Under the pieces are notes generated by a model. That model was given only the letters and a program-made list of their open reading frames with translations. It was not told the origin of the DNA and did not search any database. Made by a program: the position numbers and the translations under genes. Of a DNA stretch of 58,635 nt, positions 38,922 to 47,943 are shown piece by piece; the stretch's first letter is position 1; each line of letters starts with the position of its first letter. The stretch is taken from the NCBI GenBank assembly GCA_030696045.1, contig JAUYNO010000007.1:1-58635 (forward strand). The letters are read 5' to 3'. The DNA is from Stagnimonas sp. Its GTDB lineage: Bacteria; Pseudomonadota; Gammaproteobacteria; Nevskiales; Nevskiaceae.

Positions 38922-40367
38922 ATGAACATCCTGCACGTCGCCAGCGAGTGCTTCCCCTGGGTCAAGACCGGCGGGCTGGCCGACGTACTGGGCGCCCTGC
39001 CCGAGGCCCAGGCTCGCAATGGCGAGTCGGTGCGGGTGCTGTTGCCGGCCTATCGCGGCCTAGCCCAGCGGCTCGGGCCGCTGCAGGTTCTGGCCGAGCT
39101 GGAGCTGCGTGGTCTGCGGTTCCGGCTGCTGGCAGCCCGCGTGACGGAACCCGGTTCCGGCCTCTGCTTGCTGGACTGCCCAGCCCTGTTCGACCGGCCC
39201 GGCGATCCCTATCACGGCGCCGATGGCCGGGCGCATGCCGACAATGGCTGGCGCTTCGGCTGCTTCGCTGAGGCCGCCGCCCGCCTGGCCCTGGAGGGTA
39301 TCGGCGGCTGGCAGCCCGACCTGGTGCACGCCCACGACTGGCAGGCAGCCCTCGTGCCGGCCTGGCTGGCGCTGCAGGAGCGGCGGCCGGCGACGCTGCT
39401 GACCATCCACAATCTCGCTTATCAGGGCTGCGTCGACGCGGCCGAGTTCCGCGCCCTGGGACTGCCCGAGTCTTGGTGGCGGGTCGAAGTTGGCGAATTC
39501 TGGGGTTCGTTCTCCTTCCTCAAGGCCGGCATCAGCAGCGCCGACGCGCTGAGCACGGTCAGCCCGCAGTACGCCCGCGAGATCCAGACCGCCGAGTTCG
39601 GTCAGGGCCTCGACGGCTGCCTGCGTCAGCGTGGCGATCAGCTGTTCGGCATCCTCAACGGCATCGACACCGCGCTCTGGGACCCGGCCACCGATCCCCT
39701 GCTGGTGGCCCGTTACGATCGCCGCACGCGGCTTGCCGGCAAGGCCGTCAACAAGGCGGCGCTGCAGGCCGAGCTGGGCCTGGCGCCGGAACCCGAACGG
39801 CTGCTGGTCGGGATCGTCAGCCGGCTCGCCGAGCAGAAGGGCATCGACGCCGTGCTGGCCGCCCACGACTGCTGGGCCTCACTGCCGCTGCAGCTGGCGG
39901 TGCTGGGTGGTGGCGATGCCCGACTGGAGCAGGGCCTGGCTGACCTGGCGCGGCAGCTGCCGGGGCGGGTGGCGGTGCGCCTGGGCTATGACGAGCGGCT
40001 GGCGCACCGCATCGAGGCGGGCGCCGATGCCTTCCTGATGCCCAGCCGCTTCGAGCCCTGCGGCCTCAACCAGATGTATTCGCAGCGCTACGGCACGGTG
40101 CCGCTGGTGCGGGCCGTGGGCGGGTTGGCCGACACCGTCACCGATGCCAGCCCGGCGGCGCTGGCCGCCGGCGACGCCACCGGGGTCCGCTTCAACCACA
40201 GCGATGCCGGCGGTGTGCGCTATGCCCTAGAGCGGGCGCTGGAGCTGTACGCGGGGCCGGACTGGGCAGGCCTGCAGGCGGCGGGGATGGCGCGGGATTT
40301 TTCCTGGGCGCCGGCGGCGCAGGCCTACCAGCAGCTCTACCGGTCGCTGCTACGGCGTGGGCGCTGA
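38922..40367 (+). CDS. glgA: Glycogen synthase
   Basis: ADP-glucose-dependent glycogen synthase of 481 residues (GT5). The N-terminal K15-T-G-G-L motif binds the nucleotide sugar; DLVHAHDWQAALVPAWL, and the C-terminal FLMPSRFEPCGLNQMYSQRYG with the catalytic glutamate are typical. Start: ATG at 38922, preceded by an in-frame GTG at 38919; AGGTG just upstream is a poor ribosome-binding site. The MITE-like element ends 5 bases before the start, so the promoter must lie in or beyond it. The 3' end overlaps the convergent acyl-CoA ligase gene by 18 bases. With glgC (34043) it completes the two committed steps of glycogen synthesis. Confidence 0.95.
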   Translation: MNILHVASECFPWVKTGGLADVLGALPEAQARNGESVRVLLPAYRGLAQRLGPLQVLAELELRGLRFRLLAARVTEPGSGLCLLDCPALFDRPGDPYHGADGRAHADNGWRFGCFAEAAARLALEGIGGWQPDLVHAHDWQAALVPAWLALQERRPATLLTIHNLAYQGCVDAAEFRALGLPESWWRVEVGEFWGSFSFLKAGISSADALSTVSPQYAREIQTAEFGQGLDGCLRQRGDQLFGILNGIDTALWDPATDPLLVARYDRRTRLAGKAVNKAALQAELGLAPEPERLLVGIVSRLAEQKGIDAVLAAHDCWASLPLQLAVLGGGDARLEQGLADLARQLPGRVAVRLGYDERLAHRIEAGADAFLMPSRFEPCGLNQMYSQRYGTVPLVRAVGGLADTVTDASPAALAAGDATGVRFNHSDAGGVRYALERALELYAGPDWAGLQAAGMARDFSWAPAAQAYQQLYRSLLRRGR

Positions 40368-41849
40368 GCTGTTGCCAGCTTCGCGGTGCTCGTAGAGCCG
40401 GCGCAGCTCGGTCTTGTCGATCTTGCCGGCGCCGGTCTTGGGCAGTGCGCGCAGGAAGTAGAACCATTTCGGCAGCTTGTAGGCGGCCAGGTGGGCGCGC
40501 AGTTCCTGACGCAGCGACTCGCCGTCGCGCTGCACGCCCTCCTGCAGCACCACCGCCGCCAGCCCCTGCTCGCCCCAGCGCGGGTCACTGAGGCCGGTGA
40601 CGGCGCATTCCAGCACGCCCTCGCAGCGGTACAGCGCCGCCTCGATCTCGGCCGGATAGATGTTCTCGCCGCCGCTGATGTACATCTCCTTGCGGCGGCC
40701 GGCGATGCGGTAGTGACCGTCGCTGCCCTCGCTGGCAAGGTCGCCGGTCCACAGCCAGCCCTGACGCAGTGCCAGCGCGGTTTCCTCCGGCTGTCGCCAG
40801 TAGCCGCTGAACAGCATCGGTCCGCGCAGGGTCAGCTCGCCCACCGCGCCGCTGGCGACCGGCTGGCCGTCGGGGCCGCGGATCACCGCCTCCATGCTCG
40901 GCATCGGCCGGCCGATGCTGTCCGGCTTGAGGTCGGCCTCGTCGAGTTCGATGCTGAAGCAGTTCACGCCGGCTTCGGTCATGCCATAGCCCTGCTTGAA
41001 GCGGACGCCGCGCTCGACGAAGGCCTGGCGCACCGGCTCCGGGCAGGGCGCGCCGCCGGAGATCGCCCAGCGCACCGAACTCAGGTCGGCCTCGTCGAAG
41101 TCCTCGAAGTCGATCAGCATCTGGTACATGGTCGGCACCATGAACAGCACCGTCGCCCGGTGCAGGCCGATATGACCCAGGTATTCATCGGCATCGAAGG
41201 CCGGCATCAGCACCACCCGGCCGCCGCAGTAGAGCAGCGGTGTCGATAGCACATTGACGGCGGCGTGGAAGCAGGGCGTGCACTGCACCGCGCAATCCTG
41301 CGCGCCGAGCTGCCAGGTTTCGGCGGTGATGCGCGCGTTCAGCAGCACCTGCCGGTACGGCAGCATCGCGCCCTTGGCCGGGCCGGTACTGCCGCCGGTG
41401 AACAGGATCATCCAGGTCGAATTTTCATCCAGCGCCGGCGCCGGCAGGGGCTGTTCGCTGCCCTCCGCCAGCCAGTCGCCATAGTCGGCCAACGGCAGCA
41501 CCGGCAGGCCGAGGGCTTCGGCGGCGGCCTGATGGCGAGCATCGGCGAGCAGCAGGCGCGGTTCGGTCTGGGCGACCAGCTGTCCCAACTCCGTGGTCGA
41601 CAGCCGATGGTTGAGCGGCAGGTAGATGTAGCCGAGCTTGGGCGCCGCCAGCATCAGGTCGAAATGCGCGGGATGGTTCAGCGCCAGGATGCCGACCCGG
41701 TCGCCGGCCTGGATGCCCAGTTCGCGCAGGCGATTGGCGAGGCGCGTGGCGCGGGCATTGATCTCGGCATAGCTATGCCAATGGCCGTTGAAGAACAGTG
41801 CCGGCCGGTCGGGGTTTTGGCGCGCGCGCCACTGGATCAGGTCGAGCAT
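40350..41849 (-). CDS. AMP-dependent acyl-CoA ligase
   Basis: Adenylate-forming enzyme of 499 residues. The P-loop FTGGSTGPAKG at 150-160, KQGYGMTEAG (about 290-299), WLWTGDLA and the C-terminal lysine in KTGAGKIDKTEL are all intact, so both half reactions should work. It would activate a fatty or aromatic acid to its CoA thioester. The start (41849) lacks a clear Shine-Dalgarno and is 30 bases after the KAS III-like gene, with which it forms a TetR-led operon. The last 18 bases overlap the end of the convergent glgA. The substrate is unknown. Confidence 0.9.
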   Translation of the reverse strand: MLDLIQWRARQNPDRPALFFNGHWHSYAEINARATRLANRLRELGIQAGDRVGILALNHPAHFDLMLAAPKLGYIYLPLNHRLSTTELGQLVAQTEPRLLLADARHQAAAEALGLPVLPLADYGDWLAEGSEQPLPAPALDENSTWMILFTGGSTGPAKGAMLPYRQVLLNARITAETWQLGAQDCAVQCTPCFHAAVNVLSTPLLYCGGRVVLMPAFDADEYLGHIGLHRATVLFMVPTMYQMLIDFEDFDEADLSSVRWAISGGAPCPEPVRQAFVERGVRFKQGYGMTEAGVNCFSIELDEADLKPDSIGRPMPSMEAVIRGPDGQPVASGAVGELTLRGPMLFSGYWRQPEETALALRQGWLWTGDLASEGSDGHYRIAGRRKEMYISGGENIYPAEIEAALYRCEGVLECAVTGLSDPRWGEQGLAAVVLQEGVQRDGESLRQELRAHLAAYKLPKWFYFLRALPKTGAGKIDKTELRRLYEHREAGNSSAPTP

Positions 41850-41879
41850 CGGATGGGTGGCGGCGGTTCTGGCGACGGG

Positions 41880-42881
41880 TCAGGCGGCGGTCTTGCGGCA
41901 ACCGATAGCATTCCAGACATAGCCGATCCCCGCACTCGCCAGCACCACCGCCGCGCCGGGTGCGAGCTGCCGTCGGTCGCAGGCCAGCTGCAAGGACAGC
42001 AGCGGATCGAGCTGGCCCATGTGACCAAAATGGGCGAGATGGATCGAGCGGTCCTCGGGCACTCCGAGCTGGGCCAGCACCGCCCGGTGCGCGGCCGGCT
42101 TGAAGTGCGGCAGCGCCAGGTGCGCGAGCTGGTCCAGCTCCAGGCCGGAGCGCGCGCAGGCGCTGCGGATTACCTGCTCGAACAGCTGCATCGAGCGCTC
42201 CTCCAGCCGCTGCTTGAGGTTCTCGTAGTCGCGTACCCGAAAACGCAGGTTGTGCAGGTTGTCGGGCCGCGCCGGCTCGCGGGTGCCGCCGACCGGGATG
42301 ATCACGTCCTCGGCGAAGGAGCCGTCGATGGCGAAGGCGGACTCCAGCAGCTCGAAGCCCGGGCCATCGCGGCTGATGACGGCCGCCGCGCCGCCGGCCG
42401 AGAGGTTGAACAGGAAGCGCGTCGCCTGGTCCTGGTAGTCGACCAGATCGCCGTTGCGGTAGCCGCCGCAGACCAGCACCACCTGGACGCTAGGGTCGGC
42501 GATGAACAGGTCGCGCGCCTGTTTCAACGCCAGCACCCCGGCGCCGCAGCGCTGGCCCAGGTCGTAGGCCCAGGCCCGGCGGCAGCCGAGCGCGTGGGCG
42601 GCGGCGATGCCCGGCGACTGCAGCACGTACTCCTGGTATTCCTCGGTGATGCTGATGATGACGTCGACCGAGTCCGGGCTCAGCCCGGCCTTGCGCAAGG
42701 CCTCGCGGGCGGCGCGGATGCCCATCTCGTTGGTGTGGTCGCCCTCGCCGGGCACCGGCTTTTCGACGATGCCCATCTTGTCGCGCACCACTGCCTCCGG
42801 AATGCCGGAGGCGGCGGCGATGTCGGCAGCAGTCTGCCTAGGGGTCGGGATGTAAAGCCCGACCGCCCGGAGCACAGCCAT
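41880..42881 (-). CDS. 3-oxoacyl-ACP synthase III-like thiolase-fold enzyme
   Basis: Condensing-enzyme homologue of 333 residues. The nucleophile is C112 in YDLGQRCGAGV and the histidine is H259 in LALPHFKPA. The third residue of the FabH triad, Asn in GNTS, is replaced: the segment reads HFGHMGQLDPLLSL with H287 at that position. This substitution marks a KAS III-like subfamily that may catalyse acyl transfer or a different condensation rather than fatty acid initiation. Start: ATG with GGAG 5 bases upstream, 8 bases after the TetR stop. The operon partners are a TetR regulator and an acyl-CoA ligase, which suggests that it uses an activated acyl group. Confidence 0.85.
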   Translation of the reverse strand: MAVLRAVGLYIPTPRQTAADIAAASGIPEAVVRDKMGIVEKPVPGEGDHTNEMGIRAAREALRKAGLSPDSVDVIISITEEYQEYVLQSPGIAAAHALGCRRAWAYDLGQRCGAGVLALKQARDLFIADPSVQVVLVCGGYRNGDLVDYQDQATRFLFNLSAGGAAAVISRDGPGFELLESAFAIDGSFAEDVIIPVGGTREPARPDNLHNLRFRVRDYENLKQRLEERSMQLFEQVIRSACARSGLELDQLAHLALPHFKPAAHRAVLAQLGVPEDRSIHLAHFGHMGQLDPLLSLQLACDRRQLAPGAAVVLASAGIGYVWNAIGCRKTAA

Positions 42882-42889
42882 GGAGGCTC

Positions 42890-43522
42890 CTACTTGCCGG
42901 ACTTGGCGGGCGGCGCGATGCCGTGGGCGACGAAGCGCATGATCTCGTCCATCAGCGCCTTGTCCGGCGCCTTGCCGGCCCAGAGGCAGTGCTTGAGACC
43001 GAGCATGTGGCCGACGCCCATGATCGCCCAGGCGCGGGTCTCGGCATCGCCGGGCGAGAGTTCGCCCTGCGCCGAGGCGGCGGTGAGGCCGGCCGCATAG
43101 CCCTTGCCCAGACGCTCGTAGTAGTCACGGAACACCGGCTCGTCGACAAACTGGGCTTCCTGCACGATGCGATACAGGCCCGGGTGGACCTGCGCGAAAT
43201 TGAAGAAGGCCTCCAGCCCGCGCCGTTCGGCGTCCAGCCGGTTGGCCCCGGCGCCGACGGCGACCGCCATTTCCTTGCGCAGGTTGCGGCCGATTTCCTT
43301 CACCAGGGTGGAGAAGATTTCCTCCTTGGTGCGGAAGTACAGATAGAAGGTGCCTTGGCCGACCCCGGCCCTTTGGGTGATGGAACTGACCGAGGCGGTG
43401 TGGAAGCCCTTTTCGCCAAATTCGGCTTCGGCCGAGTCGAGCAGCTTGCGGCGGGTGGCCTCACCACGGGCGGTGGCAGGGATCAGTTCCTTGAGCGGTT
43501 CCTTGCGGATGGCGTTATCCAT
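42890..43522 (-). CDS. TetR family transcriptional regulator
   Basis: Regulator of 210 residues with a helix-turn-helix at about 44-63 (SVSSITQRAGVGQGTFYLYF) and a helical ligand domain. It is the first gene of a minus-strand operon with the KAS III-like enzyme and acyl-CoA ligase; an operator-like inverted repeat lies 50-74 bases upstream (43572-43596), overlapping a possible promoter, so it probably represses its own operon. The ligand is probably an acyl-CoA or free acid, by association. The patatin gene ends 77 bases upstream on the same strand, without a visible terminator. Confidence 0.9.
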   Translation of the reverse strand: MDNAIRKEPLKELIPATARGEATRRKLLDSAEAEFGEKGFHTASVSSITQRAGVGQGTFYLYFRTKEEIFSTLVKEIGRNLRKEMAVAVGAGANRLDAERRGLEAFFNFAQVHPGLYRIVQEAQFVDEPVFRDYYERLGKGYAAGLTAASAQGELSPGDAETRAWAIMGVGHMLGLKHCLWAGKAPDKALMDEIMRFVAHGIAPPAKSGK

Positions 43523-43571
43523 AACGTGTTTTCTTCAGGTTCTTGAGGGGAGAAGAGCGGTCCATCGCCGC

Positions 43572-43596
43572 CCTGAATGCTAAGTCAGCATTCTGG
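43572..43596. promoter_or_regulatory. Probable TetR operator upstream of the KAS III/ligase operon
   Basis: CC-T-GAATGCT, spacer AAGTC, AGCATTC-T-GG: near-perfect inverted arms of 10 with one mismatch. On the minus strand a TTGAAA (-35 candidate, 43598-43603) lies just outside it, so binding would block transcription of the TetR-led operon. Confidence 0.6.
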
Positions 43597-43599
43597 TTT

Positions 43600-45114
43600 T
43601 CAACTGTGCATCCGTGCACCAATTTCCAGTTCGACGGCGGTTTTCGCGGGCCGAACGGTTTTCAGGCGGGGTCGCAGCTTGGTCATCTGCCGCTCCTCCG
43701 CCCGGTCTTTCAGCCACTGCAGGCAGTCCTCGAAGGCGCGCGAGATACGCGTCTGCAGGCGGATGCGCTCCAGCTTCGGCCAGGTCGCCTGCTCGCCAGC
43801 GCGGATGTAGCCACGGATGTCGTCCGAACTCGGGTTGGACAGCATCCGCATCAGCTGCCGGGGCGAATGCTCCGGGAACAGGGTGACGTCACCGGAATAG
43901 CGCTGCTGCAGGATGTCGTTGAGCTTGTCGACCACCCGCCCGGCGGCGTAGGAGTGCAGGTGCTCGCGCGCCACCTTCACCACGTCGCGGCCGGCGACCT
44001 TGACGATCTCGCTGGTCAGGTTGCTCAGGCCCCGGCGGCGCCCGGCGTTGTCGCGCAGGAAGGGCACCACGTGGGGATTGGTCTGGCTGACGATGTAGTG
44101 GTTGACGTTGTGCAGCCGCGCCAGCCGCAGCAGGGGCAGATCGTGGGCCAGGCTGCCGTCGATCCACTGCTTGGAGCGCATGTAGGGCGTCACCGAGCCG
44201 TCGAAATCGCGGGCTTCCAGGGTTACCGGCTCGAACACGCCAGGGATCGCGCAGCTGGCCTGCACCGCCTTGCGCACCAGCACATTGGGCGCGGTCAGGT
44301 AGTTGAGCAGGCGCGGCTGCTGGTGCAGCTCGGCCGGCGAGACGGTGACGCCGAGGATGCGGCGGGTGCGCTCGAAGGCCTGCACGAAGCTTTCCTCGCC
44401 GATGTTCGCGCCCAGGCAGTCGGCCAGCCGCGAGGTCTCCATCAGGGTCGAGCCCTTGATCAGCTGCACGAAGCTGACCCGCTGGAAGGCGGCGAGGTTG
44501 AGGCTGTTGGGGTCGAAGATCGCCGGCAGCTGGGCGTCGGTGCGGGTCGCCACCATGCCGGCGATGATCGAGCCGGCGGAGGAGCCGGACAGCACGCGCG
44601 GCAGCAGGGCGTTCTCCCACAGCGCCTTGATGACCCCCAGGTGGAACATGCCCAGGGTGGCGCCGCCCGACAGCAGTAGTGCCGAACGGCCGAAGCTGGC
44701 GCCGGTGCGCTTGAAGAACAGCACCTTCTCGTCGTCGGAGAAATTCGGGAAGTCACCGACGCAGATGTAGTCCAGGCAGCGCGCGGCTTCCTCGACGTAC
44801 TCCTCGATCAGCCGCTTGCTGCCCACCCGCGCATAGCCATAGAGCGCGGGGTTGGAGGTATTGCCGAGATTGCCGTGCAGGCCCTCGGCGAGCTGGAAGG
44901 TCAGCTCACGGACATTGCCGCGCCGGCGCAGTTCGCGCATCAGCTGCAGGCGCTCGCGGATCAGCAGATAGTCGTAATCGTCGCTGGTCTCGTCCTGTTT
45001 CCAGGCGTCGGCGCCTTCCAGGTAATCGAGTTCGTAGGCGATCTCCCGCCATTCGCGGTAGTTGCCGGCCTGGGCGAGATCCTTGAGACGGCTGGCGATG
45101 AGCTTTTTGGACAT
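43600..45114 (-). CDS. Patatin-like phospholipase (DUF3336 type)
   Basis: Lipase of 504 residues. Order: N-terminal DUF3336 helical region (about 1-135; REWREIAYELDYLEGADAWK), then the patatin domain with oxyanion loop SGGATLGMFHLG at 149-160, nucleophile S179 in GSSAG, and the catalytic Asp D319 in IDGS, where Ser replaces the usual second Gly of DGG. Both dyad residues are present, so it should be active on phospholipids or triacylglycerol. DUF3336 proteins resemble yeast Tgl3/Tgl5 lipases. Start: ATG at 45114; the frame extends to 45210 without support. No signal peptide, so cytoplasmic or peripheral. It is divergent from mprF. Confidence 0.9.
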   Translation of the reverse strand: MSKKLIASRLKDLAQAGNYREWREIAYELDYLEGADAWKQDETSDDYDYLLIRERLQLMRELRRRGNVRELTFQLAEGLHGNLGNTSNPALYGYARVGSKRLIEEYVEEAARCLDYICVGDFPNFSDDEKVLFFKRTGASFGRSALLLSGGATLGMFHLGVIKALWENALLPRVLSGSSAGSIIAGMVATRTDAQLPAIFDPNSLNLAAFQRVSFVQLIKGSTLMETSRLADCLGANIGEESFVQAFERTRRILGVTVSPAELHQQPRLLNYLTAPNVLVRKAVQASCAIPGVFEPVTLEARDFDGSVTPYMRSKQWIDGSLAHDLPLLRLARLHNVNHYIVSQTNPHVVPFLRDNAGRRRGLSNLTSEIVKVAGRDVVKVAREHLHSYAAGRVVDKLNDILQQRYSGDVTLFPEHSPRQLMRMLSNPSSDDIRGYIRAGEQATWPKLERIRLQTRISRAFEDCLQWLKDRAEERQMTKLRPRLKTVRPAKTAVELEIGARMHS

Positions 45115-45360
45115 GCCGGGCGGATCGGGAACCTGGGCAGGGGCGACAAGGGCCGTGGCTCTGCAGTGCGGCGGGCCCTGCAGACCCAGTTGAACGACTA
45201 TTCGATTCAATGGAAGTCAGCCTACACGATTTTCCGGCGGCTTCGACGGGCCTACGACCATTGGCGGATAGCCGTGGTCCAAGGGCTGCGGCGCCCTCTC
45301 GCAGCCCCGTCACGGCGCCGGCGGACTTAGACTGCCGCCGATTTTGCCCCCACCCCCGCC

Positions 45361-47943
45361 ATGCCGGTCCCACGCACTAGCCCCCTCCGAGACCACGTCG
45401 TCGAGCTGTTCGCCCGCCTTCGCCCCTGGCTGCCGACCCTGGTGGCGGCGGGGCTGGCGGCGCTGGCCTTCCTCGCCCTGCACCGCCTGAGCGGCGAGAT
45501 CCGCTACAGCGAGGTGCTGGCCGAAGTGCGCTCGGTGCCGGCCAGCGCCCTGCTGCTGGCCGGTCTGTTCACCCTGCTGTCCTTTGTCGCCCTGGCCGGC
45601 TACGACGCCTCGGGCCTGGCCTATCTGGGGGTGCGGCTGCCGCTGCGGACGCTGGCCCTGGGCTCCTTCGCCGGCTACGCGCTCGGCAATACGGTCGGCT
45701 TCGGCATGCTGACCGGTGGCGCGGTGCGCATGCGCGTCTATGGCGCCGCCGGCCTGGAGCCGGCCCAGGTGGCGCGGCTGATGGCCTTCATCGCCGCCGG
45801 CTTCGGCCTGGGCATCAGCTGCATCGGCGCGCTCGGCCTGCTCTGGGGCGCCGGCGCCGCCGAGGCGCTGCTGCCGCTGGCGCCGACCACCCTGCGCGGC
45901 CTGGCCTTGCTGGTGCTGCTGGGCATCGTCGCCCTGATCGGCTTCTGCGTGCGCGGGCAGCCGCTGCGGCTGGGCGGCGGGCGCAGCCTGCGGCTGCCCT
46001 CGGGCCGGCTGGCGCTGGCGCAGCTGGCGGTGTCGGCGGCCGACATCCTCTGCACCGCCGTGGTGCTCTGGGTGCTGCTGCCGCCGTCGGCGATGAGCTT
46101 TGGCGTGTTCCTGTGCTTCTTCGCGCTGGCCATTGCCCTCGGCGTGATCTCGCATGTGCCGGGCGGCCTGGGGGTGTTCGAGGCGGTGATCCTGCTCGCC
46201 TTCCACGGCCTGCTGCCGCCGCAATCCCTGGCCGGCGCCCTGCTGCTGTACCGCGCCATCTACTACCTGGCGCCGCTGGCGCTGGCGGTACTGCTGCTGG
46301 TGATCCGCGAATGGCGCGCGATCAGCCAGAGCCGGGTGCGCCAGCAGGCGGCGGAGCTGTCGCCCCTGTTCCTCTCGGTGGCGACCTTCACGGTCGGCCT
46401 GATGCTGCTGGTGTCGGGGGTGACGCCGTCCACCGACGAGGCCACCGAGCTACTGGCGCTGCGCATCCCCCTGGTGTTCGTCGAGGGCGCGCACTTCCTC
46501 GGCAGCATCGCCGGCCTGGGCCTGCTGTTCGTCGCCCGCGGGCTGCTGCTGCGGCTGGACGCCGCCTGGTGGGCGGCGGCGCTGCTGGCGGCGGTGAGTT
46601 TGCTGTTCGCGCTGCCCAAGGGCATCGCACTGGGGGAGATGGCCGCGCTATCGGTGCTGCTGCTGCTGCTGATCGCCGGCCGTCAGGAATTCGACCGCCG
46701 CGCCTCGCTGTTCGCGCAGCCGCTGTCGCTGCACTGGACGCTCACCGTCATCGGCGCACTGGGGGCGGTGGTCTGGCTGCTGTTCTTCGTCTACCGCGAT
46801 GTTGGCTACAGCAGCGATCTCTGGTGGCAGTTCGCCTTCGACGCCCATGCCCCGCGCAGCCTGCGCGCCACGCTCAGTGCCGTGCTGCTGGCCTTCGGCT
46901 ATTCGCTCTGGCAGGCCTTCCGCCCGGCCAGCGGCGACGCCGACGACGCGACGCCGGCCGATCTCGACCGCGCCCAGGCCATCATCCGCGACCAGCCGCG
47001 CGCCGACGCCATGCTGGCGCTGATGGGCGACAAGAGCTTCCTGTTCTCGGATTCCGGCAAGGCCTTCCTGATGTACGGCAAGCGCGCCCGCACCTGGGCG
47101 GCGCTGTACGACCCGGTCGGGCCGGAGCAGGAATGGCCGGAGCTGATCTGGCGCTTCGTCGAGCTGGCGCACGAGCACGGCGGCCGGGCCTGTTTCTACC
47201 AGGCCGGCAGCCGCAATCTGGCGCTGTACGTCGATGTCGGCATGTCGGCCTACAAGCTGGGCGAGTACGCCTTCGTGCCGCTGCGGGATTTCAGCCTGCA
47301 GGGCTCGCGCCGCGCCCATCTGCGCCAGGCGGTCAACAAGGGCGAGCAGCGCGACGGTCTGCGCTTCGAACTGCTGCCGGCCGAGGCGGTGCCAGCCCTG
47401 CTGCCGGAGCTGCGCGCGATCTCCGATGCCTGGCTGGCGCAGCACGCCAGCCGCGAGAAGAGCTTCTCGTTGGGCGCCTTCGAGCCGGACTACCTCGGCC
47501 GCACCCCGGTCGCCGTGGCGCGCAAGGACGGCCAGCTGGTCGCCTTCGCCAACCTGATGAGCACCGCGCTGAAAACCGAGGCCACCATCGACCTGATGCG
47601 CTACACGCCGCAGGCGCCCAGGGGCGTGATGGACTATCTGTTCGTGAAGCTGATGCTGCACTGCCAGGCCGAGGGCTACGAGAAATTCGGCCTGGGCATG
47701 GCGCCGATGTCGGGCATGTCCGAGCACCGCAACGCGCCCAACTGGCAGCGGCTGGGACGCCTGATCTACCGGCACGGCGCCAACTTCTACAACTTCCAGG
47801 GCCTGCGCGCCTTCAAGGACAAGTTCGACCCGGTCTGGGAGCCGCGCTACCTCTGCGCCGAGGGAGGACTGAAGCCGATCCTCGCCTTTACCGACATCGC
47901 CGCCCTGGTCAGCGGCGGCATCAAGGGAGTGCTGGCCAAATGA
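45361..47943 (+). CDS. mprF: Bifunctional lysyl-phosphatidylglycerol synthetase/flippase
   Basis: Membrane protein of 860 residues. About 13 hydrophobic segments span residues 20-545 (flippase part, with ISHVPGGLGVFEAVI typical of the family), followed by the cytoplasmic DUF2156 synthase domain (about 560-855; LMGDKSFLFSDSGKAFLMYG, KFGLGMAPMSG). It transfers lysine (or alanine) from aminoacyl-tRNA to phosphatidylglycerol and flips the product, reducing surface charge. Start: ATG at 45361, no strong Shine-Dalgarno. The stop overlaps the AcvB-like gene start (ATGA). That pairing is known in alphaproteobacteria (LpiA-AcvB). The amino acid used cannot be read from sequence. Confidence 0.92.
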   Translation: MPVPRTSPLRDHVVELFARLRPWLPTLVAAGLAALAFLALHRLSGEIRYSEVLAEVRSVPASALLLAGLFTLLSFVALAGYDASGLAYLGVRLPLRTLALGSFAGYALGNTVGFGMLTGGAVRMRVYGAAGLEPAQVARLMAFIAAGFGLGISCIGALGLLWGAGAAEALLPLAPTTLRGLALLVLLGIVALIGFCVRGQPLRLGGGRSLRLPSGRLALAQLAVSAADILCTAVVLWVLLPPSAMSFGVFLCFFALAIALGVISHVPGGLGVFEAVILLAFHGLLPPQSLAGALLLYRAIYYLAPLALAVLLLVIREWRAISQSRVRQQAAELSPLFLSVATFTVGLMLLVSGVTPSTDEATELLALRIPLVFVEGAHFLGSIAGLGLLFVARGLLLRLDAAWWAAALLAAVSLLFALPKGIALGEMAALSVLLLLLIAGRQEFDRRASLFAQPLSLHWTLTVIGALGAVVWLLFFVYRDVGYSSDLWWQFAFDAHAPRSLRATLSAVLLAFGYSLWQAFRPASGDADDATPADLDRAQAIIRDQPRADAMLALMGDKSFLFSDSGKAFLMYGKRARTWAALYDPVGPEQEWPELIWRFVELAHEHGGRACFYQAGSRNLALYVDVGMSAYKLGEYAFVPLRDFSLQGSRRAHLRQAVNKGEQRDGLRFELLPAEAVPALLPELRAISDAWLAQHASREKSFSLGAFEPDYLGRTPVAVARKDGQLVAFANLMSTALKTEATIDLMRYTPQAPRGVMDYLFVKLMLHCQAEGYEKFGLGMAPMSGMSEHRNAPNWQRLGRLIYRHGANFYNFQGLRAFKDKFDPVWEPRYLCAEGGLKPILAFTDIAALVSGGIKGVLAK

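Noticed and set aside
40350..42881. OleA/OleC-type olefin or beta-lactone synthesis pair
   Set aside because: A thiolase-fold enzyme next to an AMP ligase suggested it, but OleB- and OleD-like genes are absent from the operon and the ligase has ordinary acyl-CoA ligase motifs.
41265..43100. 611-residue plus-strand frame opposite the ligase and KAS III genes
   Set aside because: No domains and an Arg/Gln/Gly-rich composition typical of antisense shadows.
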